From Hymenobacter daecheongensis DSM 21074 (GTDB lineage Bacteria; Bacteroidota; Bacteroidia; Cytophagales; Hymenobacteraceae): 64,000 bases of DNA. Location: positions 186,001 through 250,000 of the forward strand of contig NZ_FQYN01000001.1 of the NCBI RefSeq assembly GCF_900141805.1. The letters run 5' to 3'. This document shows positions 16,658-27,006 of this stretch, piece after piece. Both the position numbers and the translations under genes were made by a program. The notes under the pieces are model-generated. The model saw only the letters and a list, made by a program, of their open reading frames with translations. It had not been told where the DNA came from and searched no databases. The number at the start of each line of letters is the position of its first letter. The stretch's first letter is position 1.

Positions 16658-19600
16658 ATGCAACAACCTTTACGTTTCGGGCGCCAGCCCGCATCTTCTA
16701 CACCTGAGCCCGACACCCGGAGCCGCTGGACGCGGCTGCTGGGGCCGGGCCTCACCCTGCTACTGCTGCTCAGCAGCCAGCTCACGTGGGCGCAGACTAC
16801 GCGCACCATTCCGGGCACCTACGCCAGCTTTCAGGCCGCTTTCGCCGATCTGAACACCAACGGCATACCGGCCGGCGGCGTCACCATCAGCGTAGCGCCG
16901 GGCTACGCCGAAACCCTGACAGCACCGCTGCTGCTCACGGCTACCGGCACAGCAGCCAACCCGATTGTCTTTCAGAAATCGGGCGCGGGCGTCAACCCTA
17001 AGATTACGGCCGGGGTGGGCACTACCACCAACCTGGATGCCATCATCGGCCTCTCGGGCTCCGACTATGTAACCTTCGACGGGCTGGAGCTGACGGAAAG
17101 CGCGGCCAACACCACGCCGACCACCCAAATGGAGTTTGGCTTTGCCCTGTTCCGGCCCTCGCCCACCGATGGCTGCCAGTTCAACACCATCCGCAACTGC
17201 GTGGTGACGCTGAACAAAACCAACACGGCTACCTTCGGCATCTACGGGGCGCCCTTCCCGGTTGCTACGGGCACTACTGCCGCGGCCACGGCTCCTAGCG
17301 GGGCCAACTCGAACAACAAGGTGAATGGCAACATCATCACCAACTCGGCCACGGGCCTGTACTTCACGGCTTCTTCCCTGACCACGCTGGCCAACTACGA
17401 CCAGAGCAACGAGGTGGGCGTGACGGCGGCCAACCAGGTGTATAACTTCGGCACCACGGCCACCGGCTGGGGTATTGGGGGTAACTACCAGAACGGCTTC
17501 CGGGTGCTTAATAACGTGGTGAACAACACGCTGAACTATGCTGGCGGCACCACGGCACCTGTGGCAGCCAGCACCGTAACCAGCACGCTGCGCGGCATTT
17601 ATGGCAACGCCGGCCCCTCGGCCAGCATCGACATCATCGGCAATACCATCACGCTGGCCAGCGGTACTACTGCTTCACTGATCAGTGGCATCGAAAACGG
17701 TATCGGCTCGACGGCGGCTTCCAACACGGTGAACATCACCGGCAATATGGTGACCATCGGCAGCACGACCGTAACAACCAGTACCCTGAACGGGATTACC
17801 AACACGGCTTCGGCCGCCACGGTGAACATCACCGGCAATACGGTCACGAGCTGCGCGTTTCCGGCGGCCACCACGGCGGCCTTCACGGTAATCGGCAATA
17901 CGGGCGCGGCCACCACGGCCACTCTGAGCACCAACACCGTGACCAACAACGCCAGCGCCGGCACGGGTACGCTGACGCTCATCTCGGGCGGCTCGCCCAC
18001 TACGCTGGCTATGAGCGGCAACACGCTGACGGGCAACAGCAAAACCGCCGCTGCCACCACGGCCGGTATTACGCTTCAATGCCTGGTAGCCGGTACGGCC
18101 GTAATAACGGCCAGCAACAACGTGGTGAACAACAACACCATCACCACGACCGGGGTCAGCACCTCAACCGGCACGCTCTACGGCTACGTGAACTCGAGCA
18201 GCCCCACGGTGGAAACGATGAGCTCGAACACGTTCACCAACCTGAGCATCAGCGGCACCTCTACCTCCACGGCCAGCGTGATCAGCGGCATCCGCACCAA
18301 CACCATCGCCGCCGATGTGCAGACGATTACGCTGAACACCATCGGCGCACTGGCCATCACGGGCAGCGGCTCGGGCACAGTCAACGGGATGCAGTTCGTA
18401 GCGGGCGGGGGCAGCGGCTCCAATATTGCCCGCAACAAGATCTACGACCTGAGCGCCACGGGAACCGCCGGAGCCATCAACGGCATCAGCGTGAGCGGCG
18501 GCGGCACCTATCCGCTGAACAACAACCTGATCGGCGACCTGCGGGCCCCGGCCGCGTCGGGTCTGCTGGCCGTCAATGGCCTGGCCATCTCGGGGAGCAC
18601 GGCGGTGAATGCCTACTTCAACACCATCTATCTGAACGCCAGCAGCACGGGTACCACCTTCGGCAGCTCGGGCATCTACCTGAACTCGACCACCACCACG
18701 CTCGACGCCCGCAACAACATCGTGGTGAACAAGAGCACGGCAGCCGGCACAGGCGGCTACACGGTAGCCCTGCGCCGCGGTACGGGCACGGCCGGCACGG
18801 CTCCGGCCAACGTGGCCAGCGCCACCAACAACAACCTCTACTACGCCGGGACGCCTTCGGCTACTAACCTGATCTACGTGGAGGGCTCGGCTACCGCCAC
18901 CAACCCCCAGCAGACCCTGGCGGCCTATAAGGCCTTCATGAGCCCGCGCGAAAGCAACTCGGTGACCGAGGACGTGCCCTTCCTGAGCACGACCGGCACC
19001 AGCGCTACCTTCCTGCACATCAACCCGGCCGTGCCAACCCAGGTAGAAAGTGCCGGCGTGGCCATCAGCGGCATCACCATCGACTTCGACGGCGACACGC
19101 GTAGCGCCGCCCCCGACCTGGGTGCCGACGAGGGCACCTTCCTGCTGCTCGACTTCTCCGGCCCCACCATTACCCTGACGGCCCTGGGCAACACGCCCAG
19201 CACCGCCAACCGCACCCTGAACGTGACCATCACCGACCCCAGCGGCATTGCCACCGGGGCCAACGCCCCGCGCCTGTTTTTCCGCAAGGGCACCAGCGGC
19301 GCGTTTCAGAGCGTAACGGCCACCAGCGTGAGCGGCAGCACCTACACCTTCACCTTCGACTACGCGCTGGTGGGTGGCGTAACGGGCTTCGATGTCATTC
19401 AGTACTACGTGGTGGCCCAGGATGCCAGCGCCAACAACAACGTGAGCAGCAACCCGGCCGGCGGCACGTTCTCCACCGTGCCCGCCCAGGTGTACCAGTT
19501 CCAGATTCAGGGCCAGCTCAGCGGCACCTACTACGTGGGTACCGGCACCTCGCCGGATCCGACCCGTACCTACGCTACGCTTACGGCGGCGGCCCAGGTC

Positions 19601-22600
19601 TACAACAACAACCAGCTGACCGGAGCCGTGACCTTCCTGCTGCTCGACGCCAGCTACGGCGTGGGTGAGACGTTCCCGATTCAGCTACTGGCCAACCCCG
19701 ACGCCTCGGCTACCAACACGCTGACCATCAAGCCCAACACGGGCGTAACCAGCACGCTGACCGGCAGCAACGCCACGGCCCTGTTCCAGCTCATCGGCAC
19801 CGATTACATCACCCTGGACGGCAGCAACGGCGGCACCATCTCGGCCACCGACCCGCGCCCGAGCCGCAACTGGACCATTAACAACACCAGCACCTCAACG
19901 GCCAGCAACGGCATCGTGCTGACGGTGTTTAACTCGGGGGTAGACAATGCCACCAACAACACCTTCAGAAACCTGGTGATAACGGGCAGCGGCGCGGCTA
20001 CGGCCCAGGCCGGCATCATCATGCTGGCGACGGCGGCTAACACGGCCGCCAACAACAACAACGTGGTGCGCAACAACGCCATTTCCGGCAGCATCTACGG
20101 CGTTTACACCCAGGGCCCGAGCGCCACGCTGAAAAACACGGGCACCGTCATCAGTCAGAACGACATGACCGTGACGGGCACCGGGGCCATCGGCCGCTAC
20201 GGCATCACGGCCTACTTCGAGGACGGCATCCAGGCCACCCAGAACACCATCGACGGCATCAACTTCGCCGGCCTCGGCGACGTGTGGGGCATCAGCATGG
20301 GCTTCACAGGGATTAGCACCTCCTCCTTCACGGGCCTTGAGGTGACCAATTCTACCGTAGACCGCAACTACGTCGGGGTGGTGAGAAGCACGGGCACGTA
20401 TTCGGCCGTGGGCATCGGGGTGGCTTCAGCCGCAACGGGCACCTCCACCATCAGCAACAACATGGTGTCCGGGGTTTCGTCCAATGGCACCTCCGGTGAC
20501 TTCGGCGCGGGTATTATGCTCGGCGGCGGTACCGGCTCTACCACCCGCGTGGTGTTCAACTCGATAAACATGACCGGCACCCAGACCGGGGGCGACCAGG
20601 CCAACTTCGCCCTGGCCGTGGGCGGCTCGGCTCCGACGGTGGAAATCCGCAACAACGTGCTGGCCAACAGCCAGACCACGGGCACCGGTAAGAGCGTTGC
20701 CCTGGGCCTGGCTTACAGCAGCACCGCCGGCGCTTACGTGGGCCTCACCTCGTCGCACAACGACTTCTTCGTGGGCACCGGCGCAACCTTCGCCGTGGGC
20801 CAGACCGGCAGCCTGTCGCCTACTGGCACGGTGCGCGCTACGCTGGCAGCCCTGAACGCCGAAACCGGCCAGGACAACCCGGCTACCTCGAAAGTGGCCG
20901 ATCCGCAGTTCGTATCAGCCACTAACCTGCACAGCACCAGCCCGGCATTGAACAATGCCGGCGTGCCCGTAGCCGGTATCACGGTTGATTTTGACGGCCA
21001 GACCCGCTCTACTACCACCCCCGATATCGGGGCGGATGAGTTCAGCCTGCTCGACCTGGCTACCACGGCCCTTACTGGCCCGGTAGCCGGCAACGGCTGC
21101 TACTCGGCTACGGAAGCCGTGTCGGTAACGCTCCGTAACAACGCCTCGACTACGCTGGACTTCGCCACCACACCCGCCACCATCACCGTGACGGTAACCG
21201 GCGGCGCAGCTACCCAGACCATTACGACCACCGTGAATACCGGCACGCTCGCGGCCGGCGCCTCGCTGGTAGTCGCCGTGGGCACGGTCAATCTGGCAGC
21301 TGCCGCTACGTACTCGCTGACTGCTTCGGTTAGCCTAGCCGGCGACGAGAATGCCGGCAACAATGCACTGGGCACTCCCCTCAGCATTGTCAGCACGCCG
21401 CGCACGGTGGCTTTCACCTATCCGACGGGAGCAATCTGCGCTGGGTCAGCTCCGGCTGTTGCGCCCGCACTGGGCAGCGGCTCGGTCACGGGCGGCACGT
21501 TCAGTTCGACGGCGGGCTTGAGTCTTGATCCGGCTACGGGTGCTATCAACCCAGCTACTTCGGCGGCCGGCACCTATGTCGTATCGTATGACGTGGCGGC
21601 TGCGGGCAGTTGCCCGGCCATCAGCGCTACGCAAAGCGTGACCATCAGCCCTGCTGCCGTAGCCACGCTCACGGCCGGAGGTGCTACCACGTTCTGCCAG
21701 GGCGGCTCGGTTACGCTTTCGGCCGCCACTACGGCCGGCAACACGTACCAGTTCCTGCTGAATGGTAACCCCATCAACGGTGCCACCACCGATAGCTACG
21801 TGGCCACGGCCAGCGGCAGCTACACCGTTACGGTGACGACGGCTAATGGCTGCTCGGCCACCTCCACGGCGACCATCGTCACTGTGAATCCGGCAACCAC
21901 GGCTACGTTCAGCTATGCGGCGGCTTTCTACTGCCTGAACGGCACCAACCCCACGCCCACCATTACCGGCACGGCGGGTGGTACGTTCTCCTCAACTACG
22001 GGCTTGAGCCTGAATGCTACGACGGGCGCTGTCAACCTGGCGGCTTCCACGGCTGGCACCTACGTAGTAACCTACAGCGTGGGGGGCGCCTGTCCTTCCA
22101 CGAGCACGGCCAGCATCACACTGAACCCGGCTACTTCGGCGGCCTTCGCCTACGCGGGCAGCACGTTCTGCCTGAGCGGCACCAATCCGACGCCGACCAT
22201 CACGGGCACCACGGGCGGCACGTTCTCTTCGACGGCGGGCCTGACCCTGGATGCTGCTACGGGTGCCATCACGCTGGCTTCGAGCACGGCGGGCACCTAC
22301 ACCGTGACCTACAGCGTGGGCGGCCCCTGCCCTTCCACGAGCACGGCGCAGGTAACCATCACCACGGCTCCTTCGGCCTCGTTCTCCTACGCCCAGGCCA
22401 GCTACTGCGCGGGCAGCACCGCTACCGTTGCGCCGGCCTTCGGCACAAACAGCAGCGGCGGCAGCTTCTCGGTTTCGCCGGCTACCGGCCTGACTCTTGA
22501 TGCCAATACGGGCGTTATCACGCTGGCTTCGAGCACGGCGGGCACCTACACCGTGACCAATACCATTGCCGCTTCCGGCGGCTGTGCGGCGGCCACGGCT

Positions 22601-24115
22601 ACTACCACCGTCATCATCAACGCGGCCCCAACGGCCACGCTGACGGCCGGTGGGCCAACCACGTTCTGCCAGGGCGGCTCGGTTACGTTCACGGCGCCAG
22701 CCGGCACGGGCAACACCTACCAGTTCCTGCTGAACGGCACCGCCATCAGCGGCGCTACGGCGGCTACCTATACGGCTTCGGCCGCCGGCAGCTACTCCGT
22801 AACGGTGACCAACGCCAGCGGCTGCACGGCCACCTCGGCCGCTACGGCGGTTGTGGTGAACCCGGCTACCACGGCTACGTTTGCCTACGCGGCTTCGGCC
22901 TTCTGCCTCACGGGGACGAACCCCACGCCGACCATCACGGGCACGACCGGCGGTACGTTCTCTTCGACTTCGGGCTTGAGCCTGAATGCCACGACGGGCG
23001 CTATCAACCTGGCGGCTTCCACGGCCGGCACGTATGTGGTTACCTACAGCGTGGGCGGCTCCTGCCCATCCTCGGCCACGGCCAGCATCACGCTGAACCC
23101 GGCGGCGGTAGCTACGGCGGGCCCCGACCGGGCGTTCTGCTCGGGCGGCTCGGCCCAGTTGGGTGGCGCCTCGGTAGCCGGCAACACATATAGCTGGAGC
23201 CCCGCCACGGGCCTGAGCAGCACCACGGTAAGTAACCCCACCGTGACGCTGACCAACACTACCGGCGCACCCGTGACTACCACCTACACGCTGACGGTAA
23301 CCACGGCCAATGGCTGCTCGGCTACTTCTACGGTGCAGGTAACGGTGAACCCGGCTCCGGTAGCCACACTCACGGCGGGCGGTGCCACCACCTTCTGCCA
23401 GGGCGGCTCAGTTACGCTCACGGCCAACGCCACGACTGGCAATACCTACCAGTATTTCCTGAACGGCACGGCCATCAGCGGCGCTACCAACCCCACGTTC
23501 ACGGCCGCGGCCTCGGGCAGCTACACGGTGCAGCTGACCAATGCCACGAACTGCTTCACGGTTTCGACCCCGATTGTGGTAACGGTGAACCCAACGCCGA
23601 CCACGCCAACGCTGACGAGCACCACCCAGCCTTCGGGCGCGGTATTGCTCACGTCGAGCGCGGCCACCGGCAACCAGTTCTTCCGCAACGGCGTGGCCAT
23701 CGTCGGCGCTACGGGCCAGACGTACCTGATTCTCTCGGGCGCGCAGAACGGCTCGTACACGGTCGTTTCGACCAGCGCCAGCGGATGCGCCTCGGCGGCT
23801 TCGGCCCCGGTAAGCGTTATCGTGACGGCTTCGGCCAAGGCCAATCTGGCCAGCGTGAATGCGCAGCTGTTCCCGAACCCAACCCTGGACGGCAACATCA
23901 CGCTGGAGCTGCGCGGCTACACCAAGGCCGCCGAAGTAACGGTGCTGAACACGCTGGGCCAGGTGGTACGTACGCTGCCGCTGCACCTCGAGAAAGCCAC
24001 CTCGGGCACCAGCGCCACCGCCGTTGATTTCTCCAACCTGCCGGTGGGCGTGTACACGCTGCGTATCAGCAGCCCAAACACCGCCACCCAGACCCTGAAG
24101 CTGGTGCGCCGCTAG
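16658..24115 (+). CDS. Giant beta-helix and Ig-like repeat protein with type IX sorting domain
   Basis: A 2485-residue protein, the largest in the window. Residues ~1-46 hold a long signal peptide region (hydrophobic run in LLGPGLTLLLLLSSQLTWAQ). Two right-handed parallel beta-helix blocks follow (around 50-830 and 960-1470), rich in N-N-x-V/I turns, each closed by a matching motif (TIDFDGDTRS..PDLGADEG and TVDFDGQTRS..PDIGADEF). From about 1590 come tandem Ig/PKD-like repeats of two kinds, one with FCQGGSVTL and one with TNPTPTITGT. The C-terminus is a type IX sorting domain (LFPNPTLDGNITLEL ... GVYTLRIS). By analogy it is a surface adhesin or carbohydrate-binding protein; no catalytic residues can be assigned. 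ATG 16658 is preferred to the upstream open frame because it starts just before the signal peptide. Confidence 0.86.
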   Translation: MQQPLRFGRQPASSTPEPDTRSRWTRLLGPGLTLLLLLSSQLTWAQTTRTIPGTYASFQAAFADLNTNGIPAGGVTISVAPGYAETLTAPLLLTATGTAANPIVFQKSGAGVNPKITAGVGTTTNLDAIIGLSGSDYVTFDGLELTESAANTTPTTQMEFGFALFRPSPTDGCQFNTIRNCVVTLNKTNTATFGIYGAPFPVATGTTAAATAPSGANSNNKVNGNIITNSATGLYFTASSLTTLANYDQSNEVGVTAANQVYNFGTTATGWGIGGNYQNGFRVLNNVVNNTLNYAGGTTAPVAASTVTSTLRGIYGNAGPSASIDIIGNTITLASGTTASLISGIENGIGSTAASNTVNITGNMVTIGSTTVTTSTLNGITNTASAATVNITGNTVTSCAFPAATTAAFTVIGNTGAATTATLSTNTVTNNASAGTGTLTLISGGSPTTLAMSGNTLTGNSKTAAATTAGITLQCLVAGTAVITASNNVVNNNTITTTGVSTSTGTLYGYVNSSSPTVETMSSNTFTNLSISGTSTSTASVISGIRTNTIAADVQTITLNTIGALAITGSGSGTVNGMQFVAGGGSGSNIARNKIYDLSATGTAGAINGISVSGGGTYPLNNNLIGDLRAPAASGLLAVNGLAISGSTAVNAYFNTIYLNASSTGTTFGSSGIYLNSTTTTLDARNNIVVNKSTAAGTGGYTVALRRGTGTAGTAPANVASATNNNLYYAGTPSATNLIYVEGSATATNPQQTLAAYKAFMSPRESNSVTEDVPFLSTTGTSATFLHINPAVPTQVESAGVAISGITIDFDGDTRSAAPDLGADEGTFLLLDFSGPTITLTALGNTPSTANRTLNVTITDPSGIATGANAPRLFFRKGTSGAFQSVTATSVSGSTYTFTFDYALVGGVTGFDVIQYYVVAQDASANNNVSSNPAGGTFSTVPAQVYQFQIQGQLSGTYYVGTGTSPDPTRTYATLTAAAQVYNNNQLTGAVTFLLLDASYGVGETFPIQLLANPDASATNTLTIKPNTGVTSTLTGSNATALFQLIGTDYITLDGSNGGTISATDPRPSRNWTINNTSTSTASNGIVLTVFNSGVDNATNNTFRNLVITGSGAATAQAGIIMLATAANTAANNNNVVRNNAISGSIYGVYTQGPSATLKNTGTVISQNDMTVTGTGAIGRYGITAYFEDGIQATQNTIDGINFAGLGDVWGISMGFTGISTSSFTGLEVTNSTVDRNYVGVVRSTGTYSAVGIGVASAATGTSTISNNMVSGVSSNGTSGDFGAGIMLGGGTGSTTRVVFNSINMTGTQTGGDQANFALAVGGSAPTVEIRNNVLANSQTTGTGKSVALGLAYSSTAGAYVGLTSSHNDFFVGTGATFAVGQTGSLSPTGTVRATLAALNAETGQDNPATSKVADPQFVSATNLHSTSPALNNAGVPVAGITVDFDGQTRSTTTPDIGADEFSLLDLATTALTGPVAGNGCYSATEAVSVTLRNNASTTLDFATTPATITVTVTGGAATQTITTTVNTGTLAAGASLVVAVGTVNLAAAATYSLTASVSLAGDENAGNNALGTPLSIVSTPRTVAFTYPTGAICAGSAPAVAPALGSGSVTGGTFSSTAGLSLDPATGAINPATSAAGTYVVSYDVAAAGSCPAISATQSVTISPAAVATLTAGGATTFCQGGSVTLSAATTAGNTYQFLLNGNPINGATTDSYVATASGSYTVTVTTANGCSATSTATIVTVNPATTATFSYAAAFYCLNGTNPTPTITGTAGGTFSSTTGLSLNATTGAVNLAASTAGTYVVTYSVGGACPSTSTASITLNPATSAAFAYAGSTFCLSGTNPTPTITGTTGGTFSSTAGLTLDAATGAITLASSTAGTYTVTYSVGGPCPSTSTAQVTITTAPSASFSYAQASYCAGSTATVAPAFGTNSSGGSFSVSPATGLTLDANTGVITLASSTAGTYTVTNTIAASGGCAAATATTTVIINAAPTATLTAGGPTTFCQGGSVTFTAPAGTGNTYQFLLNGTAISGATAATYTASAAGSYSVTVTNASGCTATSAATAVVVNPATTATFAYAASAFCLTGTNPTPTITGTTGGTFSSTSGLSLNATTGAINLAASTAGTYVVTYSVGGSCPSSATASITLNPAAVATAGPDRAFCSGGSAQLGGASVAGNTYSWSPATGLSSTTVSNPTVTLTNTTGAPVTTTYTLTVTTANGCSATSTVQVTVNPAPVATLTAGGATTFCQGGSVTLTANATTGNTYQYFLNGTAISGATNPTFTAAASGSYTVQLTNATNCFTVSTPIVVTVNPTPTTPTLTSTTQPSGAVLLTSSAATGNQFFRNGVAIVGATGQTYLILSGAQNGSYTVVSTSASGCASAASAPVSVIVTASAKANLASVNAQLFPNPTLDGNITLELRGYTKAAEVTVLNTLGQVVRTLPLHLEKATSGTSATAVDFSNLPVGVYTLRISSPNTATQTLKLVRR

Positions 24116-24135
24116 GCCCATCCGCTTTATCCGCA

Positions 24136-24170
24136 AAAAGCCTCGCCGGTTATCCGGCGGGGCTTTTTTT
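24136..24170 (+). terminator. Rho-independent terminator of the giant cargo gene
   Basis: The stem AAGCCTCGCCGG / CCGGCGGGGCTT with a four-base loop (one G-U pair) is followed by a T-run at 24164-24170, about 20 bases after the stop. Confidence 0.85.
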
Positions 24171-24219
24171 GTGCTTGAGTTTTGGGGCTGATTGTCTTTC
24201 GGCAGTCAGCCCGCGCCGC

Positions 24220-24387
24220 CTGTCATCCTGAGCAAAGCGAAGGACCTTCCTCGTAGTTTACTGCAACCACCTTTCGACGTACAAAGCCCTTCACCGCACG
24301 CTGGTAAAGGGCTTTGCTCATTTCAAAAGGCTTGTCACTCAGCAGAGGAAGGTCCTTCGCAGGCGTACGCCAGATGAAGGATGACAG
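24220..24387. repeat. REP-like palindromic element, copy 1 (GTCATCCTGAG..GCGAAGGACCTT family)
   Basis: Nested inverted repeats: outer arms 24220-24229/24378-24387, middle arms 24237-24252/24345-24360 (16 bp perfect), inner arms 24282-24291/24307-24316. The ends CTGTCATCCTGAG and GCGTACGCCAGATGAAGGATG recur in copy 2 at 35003-35180. It lies in the convergent spacer between the giant cargo gene and sdaAA. No transposase is encoded inside, so it is non-autonomous. Confidence 0.85.
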
Positions 24388-24415
24388 ACGGAAAAATGAT
24401 AAAGCGCCTACCGCC

Positions 24416-25315
24416 CTAATCCTCATCCGGCAGGATATTCACATCCTGCACCAGCACCATCTTCTCAATTTCGCGGCCGCGGGTGGTATTGGCCAGGCCG
24501 CCGAGGGCGGTTTCCTTGTAGCGCGTTTCCATGCTCTGGCCCACCTCACCCAGCGCCGCCACGCACTGATCGACGGGAATAACCGGATTCACGCCGGCAA
24601 TGGCAATCTGGGCGGACGAAAAGGCAATGGCAGCGGCCGAGGCGTTGCGCACCACGCAGGGCACTTCCACCAGGCCCGCCACCGGGTCGCAGACGAGGCC
24701 CAGCATACACTGAATGGTGATGGCCACCGCCGCGAAGGTCAGCTCCACGTCGCCACCCAGGCAATACACGATGGCACCCGAGCCCATGGCGGCAGCGCTG
24801 CCGGTTTCGGCCTGGCAACCGCCCACGGCCCCGGCCAGCGAGGCATTCTGCTCGATGATGAGGGCAATGCCGGCCGCCACGAGCAGCCCTTCCAGAATCT
24901 TGCGGTCGTCGAGCTTGTGCAGATCCTGCAGCGTGACCAGCACGCCGGGCAAGATGCCCGAGGCCCCGGCCGTGGGCGCGGCCACCACGCGGCCCATGCA
25001 CGAATTCACCTCCTTGGCCCCCAGCGCCCGCACAATCAGGCTTTTGAACTCCGGCGACAGCACCGTGATGGGCGAAGCGGCAATCTTTTTAGCTCCGTTG
25101 TTTATCATGCCCGAGCGCGAAGTCATATCCTCGGTGAGACCGGTGTGCACGGCGTCGCGCATCACGTCGTAGGCCCGCTGCAGGCCGTTCCAGATTTCGG
25201 TTTCGGTGCGGCCTTTCTGCTCAATTTCGTAGTCGAGCACGGGCTGGTAGAGCGGCTGGCCGGTGGTGGCGCAATGCGCCTGCCAGGAGGCAAAATCGGT
25301 GAAGAGCAACGACAT
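24416..25315 (-). CDS. sdaAA: L-serine ammonia-lyase, iron-sulfur-dependent, alpha subunit
   Basis: A 299-residue protein matching the alpha chain (SDH_alpha) of L-serine dehydratase, which deaminates serine to pyruvate and ammonia using a [4Fe-4S] cluster. Conserved cysteine segments are NSCMGRVVAAPTAGASGI, GAVGGCQAETG and GLVCDPVAGLVEVPC. The length fits the two-subunit (Bacillus-type) enzyme, where the beta chain is separate; no beta-chain gene is in the window. It is likely a single-gene transcript, with its 3' end facing the palindromic repeat at 24220-24387. Confidence 0.93.
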   Translation of the reverse strand: MSLLFTDFASWQAHCATTGQPLYQPVLDYEIEQKGRTETEIWNGLQRAYDVMRDAVHTGLTEDMTSRSGMINNGAKKIAASPITVLSPEFKSLIVRALGAKEVNSCMGRVVAAPTAGASGILPGVLVTLQDLHKLDDRKILEGLLVAAGIALIIEQNASLAGAVGGCQAETGSAAAMGSGAIVYCLGGDVELTFAAVAITIQCMLGLVCDPVAGLVEVPCVVRNASAAAIAFSSAQIAIAGVNPVIPVDQCVAALGEVGQSMETRYKETALGGLANTTRGREIEKMVLVQDVNILPDED

Positions 25316-25465
25316 GACGGGTGGGAAGAAAGGGTGAGGAAGGAGCAGCCCGCGAATTTACGAAAAGCCCGGCCGGAGCCACGCCGGGCCGCCGGCGCAA
25401 AGCCTAGAACGCACCGCCGCGGGCCGGGGTGCGAAAGTCGGCAGTTTTTCCGCAACCCGCCCCAA

Positions 25466-25501
25466 CAAAAACCGCCGCCGGCTCGGGGCCGACGGCGGTT
25501 T
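25466..25501 (-). terminator. Rho-independent terminator for the 25526-26779 gene
   Basis: On the minus strand the stem AAACCGCCGTCGGC / GCCGGCGGCGGTTT (one mismatch) ends in TTTTTG, about 25 bases beyond the stop codon of the minus-strand cargo gene. Confidence 0.75.
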
Positions 25502-25525
25502 GTTTGCCTGGAATAGGGAAGATAC

Positions 25526-26779
25526 TTACTCCACCACCAGCTTGGTTTGCTGGCTCTGGCCGCTGGCCGTGAGGCGCACCAGATACAGGCCGGCGCGCAG
25601 ATTCAGCGCGCTTAGCTCCACGGTTTGAGCCGTGGCGGCCGGGGCCGCCGCGCGGCTCAGGCGGCTGATGAGGCGGCCCGTCAGGTCGAGCACTTCTACC
25701 GTGGCGGGGCCGGCCACGGGCAGTGCGTAGCGCAGCTGGGCCGCGCCGCGGGTGGCGGGGTTGGGCACCACCGTGAGGCCAGCAGCCAGGCCGCGGGTCG
25801 CGGCCGTGGCGGTGGTACGCTGGTAGGTGTTCTGCACGCGGTAGTTATTGGTGAAGGTGCCGGTGGCCGCGTTGTAGGTCTGATACAGTTCCTGGGCAGT
25901 GTTGCCGTCGGCATCGTAGGTGTATTGGTAGGCCCCCACGCGCACCCAGGCGCTGGAAACGTAGCGCTCAATGGTGAAGAGCTGAAGCTGGCCGGTGCCG
26001 TTGTATATGAAGCTGTTGCGCTGGTCATCAACATACGCCCCGCCCTGGTAATACTGCTGCAGCGTGGTTTGCACCTTGCCGGCGGTGTTGTAGGTCAGAA
26101 AGGTCTTGAAAAACGGGTTGAAGCCGGGTCCGGAAGTCTGCGCGGTCATAAACTCCGACACGGTAAGGCGGCCCTGGGCATCGTAGGTCAGCACTTCCCG
26201 CGACGAGTTTTCCCAGGCCGTGCCGAAGTAGGTTTCGTCCAGAATGAGCGTGGGCTGGTTGGCTGCGTTGTAGGTGTAGGTGGTGCGGGCATAGTTGCGC
26301 CACGTCCCGCTTATCTTCAGCTGCTGTACCCACTGCGTGAGGTTGCCCTGCGCATCGTAGGTGTTCACCTCGTTTATGAGCGGGTTAATGCCGCCGGCGG
26401 CAGGGAAAGTATAAACGGTATCGAGGGCTACCTTCTGGGCTGCGTTGTAAGTGTAGCGGTAGAGGCGAATGCTGCGAAAAGGTGTGCCGGCCTTAGGGCT
26501 GGCCTGCTCCCACAGCATCGACTGCGGATTGTCGGCGGCGGTGAAGCGCGAATAGGTGCGGCGCAGCGTATCGGCCCAGGCGCCGCGGTACTGCTTCTGC
26601 TCCAGCTGCTGAATCAGGCGGGTATTGCCGGCCAGGCGCTGCAAGGGATTGGTAGCCGAAACCTCGTGTTTGGCAATGGCCAGGGCCAGATTGCGGGAAG
26701 AGTGCTCGGGCTGGCTCTGCGCCTGCGCGCCCAAAGTGGTGCCGACCAGCAGCAATGTGACGAGTACAGATTTGTACAT
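25526..26779 (-). CDS. Secreted protein with YD-like tyrosine repeats and type IX sorting domain
   Basis: A 417-residue protein with a signal peptide (MYKSVLVTLLLVGTTLGAQAQ). The middle consists of repeated units such as NTYDAQGNLTQWVQQ, LTYDAQGRLTVSEF, FLTYNTAGKVQTTLQQ and YTYDADGNTAQELYQ, resembling degenerate YD/RHS repeats. The end is a type IX sorting domain (VVPNPATRGAAQLRYALP ... GLYLVRL ... KLVVE). ATG 26779 is chosen because it begins the signal peptide; the frame is open 14 codons further upstream. No toxin core or enzyme domain is visible, so it is not an RHS toxin. Confidence 0.82.
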   Translation of the reverse strand: MYKSVLVTLLLVGTTLGAQAQSQPEHSSRNLALAIAKHEVSATNPLQRLAGNTRLIQQLEQKQYRGAWADTLRRTYSRFTAADNPQSMLWEQASPKAGTPFRSIRLYRYTYNAAQKVALDTVYTFPAAGGINPLINEVNTYDAQGNLTQWVQQLKISGTWRNYARTTYTYNAANQPTLILDETYFGTAWENSSREVLTYDAQGRLTVSEFMTAQTSGPGFNPFFKTFLTYNTAGKVQTTLQQYYQGGAYVDDQRNSFIYNGTGQLQLFTIERYVSSAWVRVGAYQYTYDADGNTAQELYQTYNAATGTFTNNYRVQNTYQRTTATAATRGLAAGLTVVPNPATRGAAQLRYALPVAGPATVEVLDLTGRLISRLSRAAAPAATAQTVELSALNLRAGLYLVRLTASGQSQQTKLVVE

Positions 26780-26893
26780 AGGTGGAAAGTGAGGGAAGAA
26801 GGGAAAGGGTGGCGGCTCCACGGGTTGAGCCGTCTAAAGATAATTGTTTTCAGCTTGCCCCTACCCTCCTGATTCTGCCGGTCCAGCTTTTTT

Positions 26894-26953
26894 CCACGCA
26901 AAAGCCCATAGTCCGCCGCCCTGACGCACTGCAAGTTACAGGCTTTTGCGTGG
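26894..26953. repeat. 13-bp perfect inverted repeat
   Basis: CCACGCAAAAGCC at 26894-26906 and its reverse complement at 26941-26953 bracket 34 bases between two minus-strand genes. No T-run follows in either direction, so it is not an obvious terminator. Confidence 0.5.
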
Positions 26954-27006
26954 GCAGCGGGAGCTATGCCGGCTGCTCCTGGCGCGGCAGCGGCCGCGCT
27001 ACGGCT

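Noticed and set aside
17000..23800. Repetitive region suspected to be a frameshifted or chimeric assembly
   Set aside because: The frame is open throughout, with domain-level repeats that make structural sense and a proper C-terminal sorting domain.
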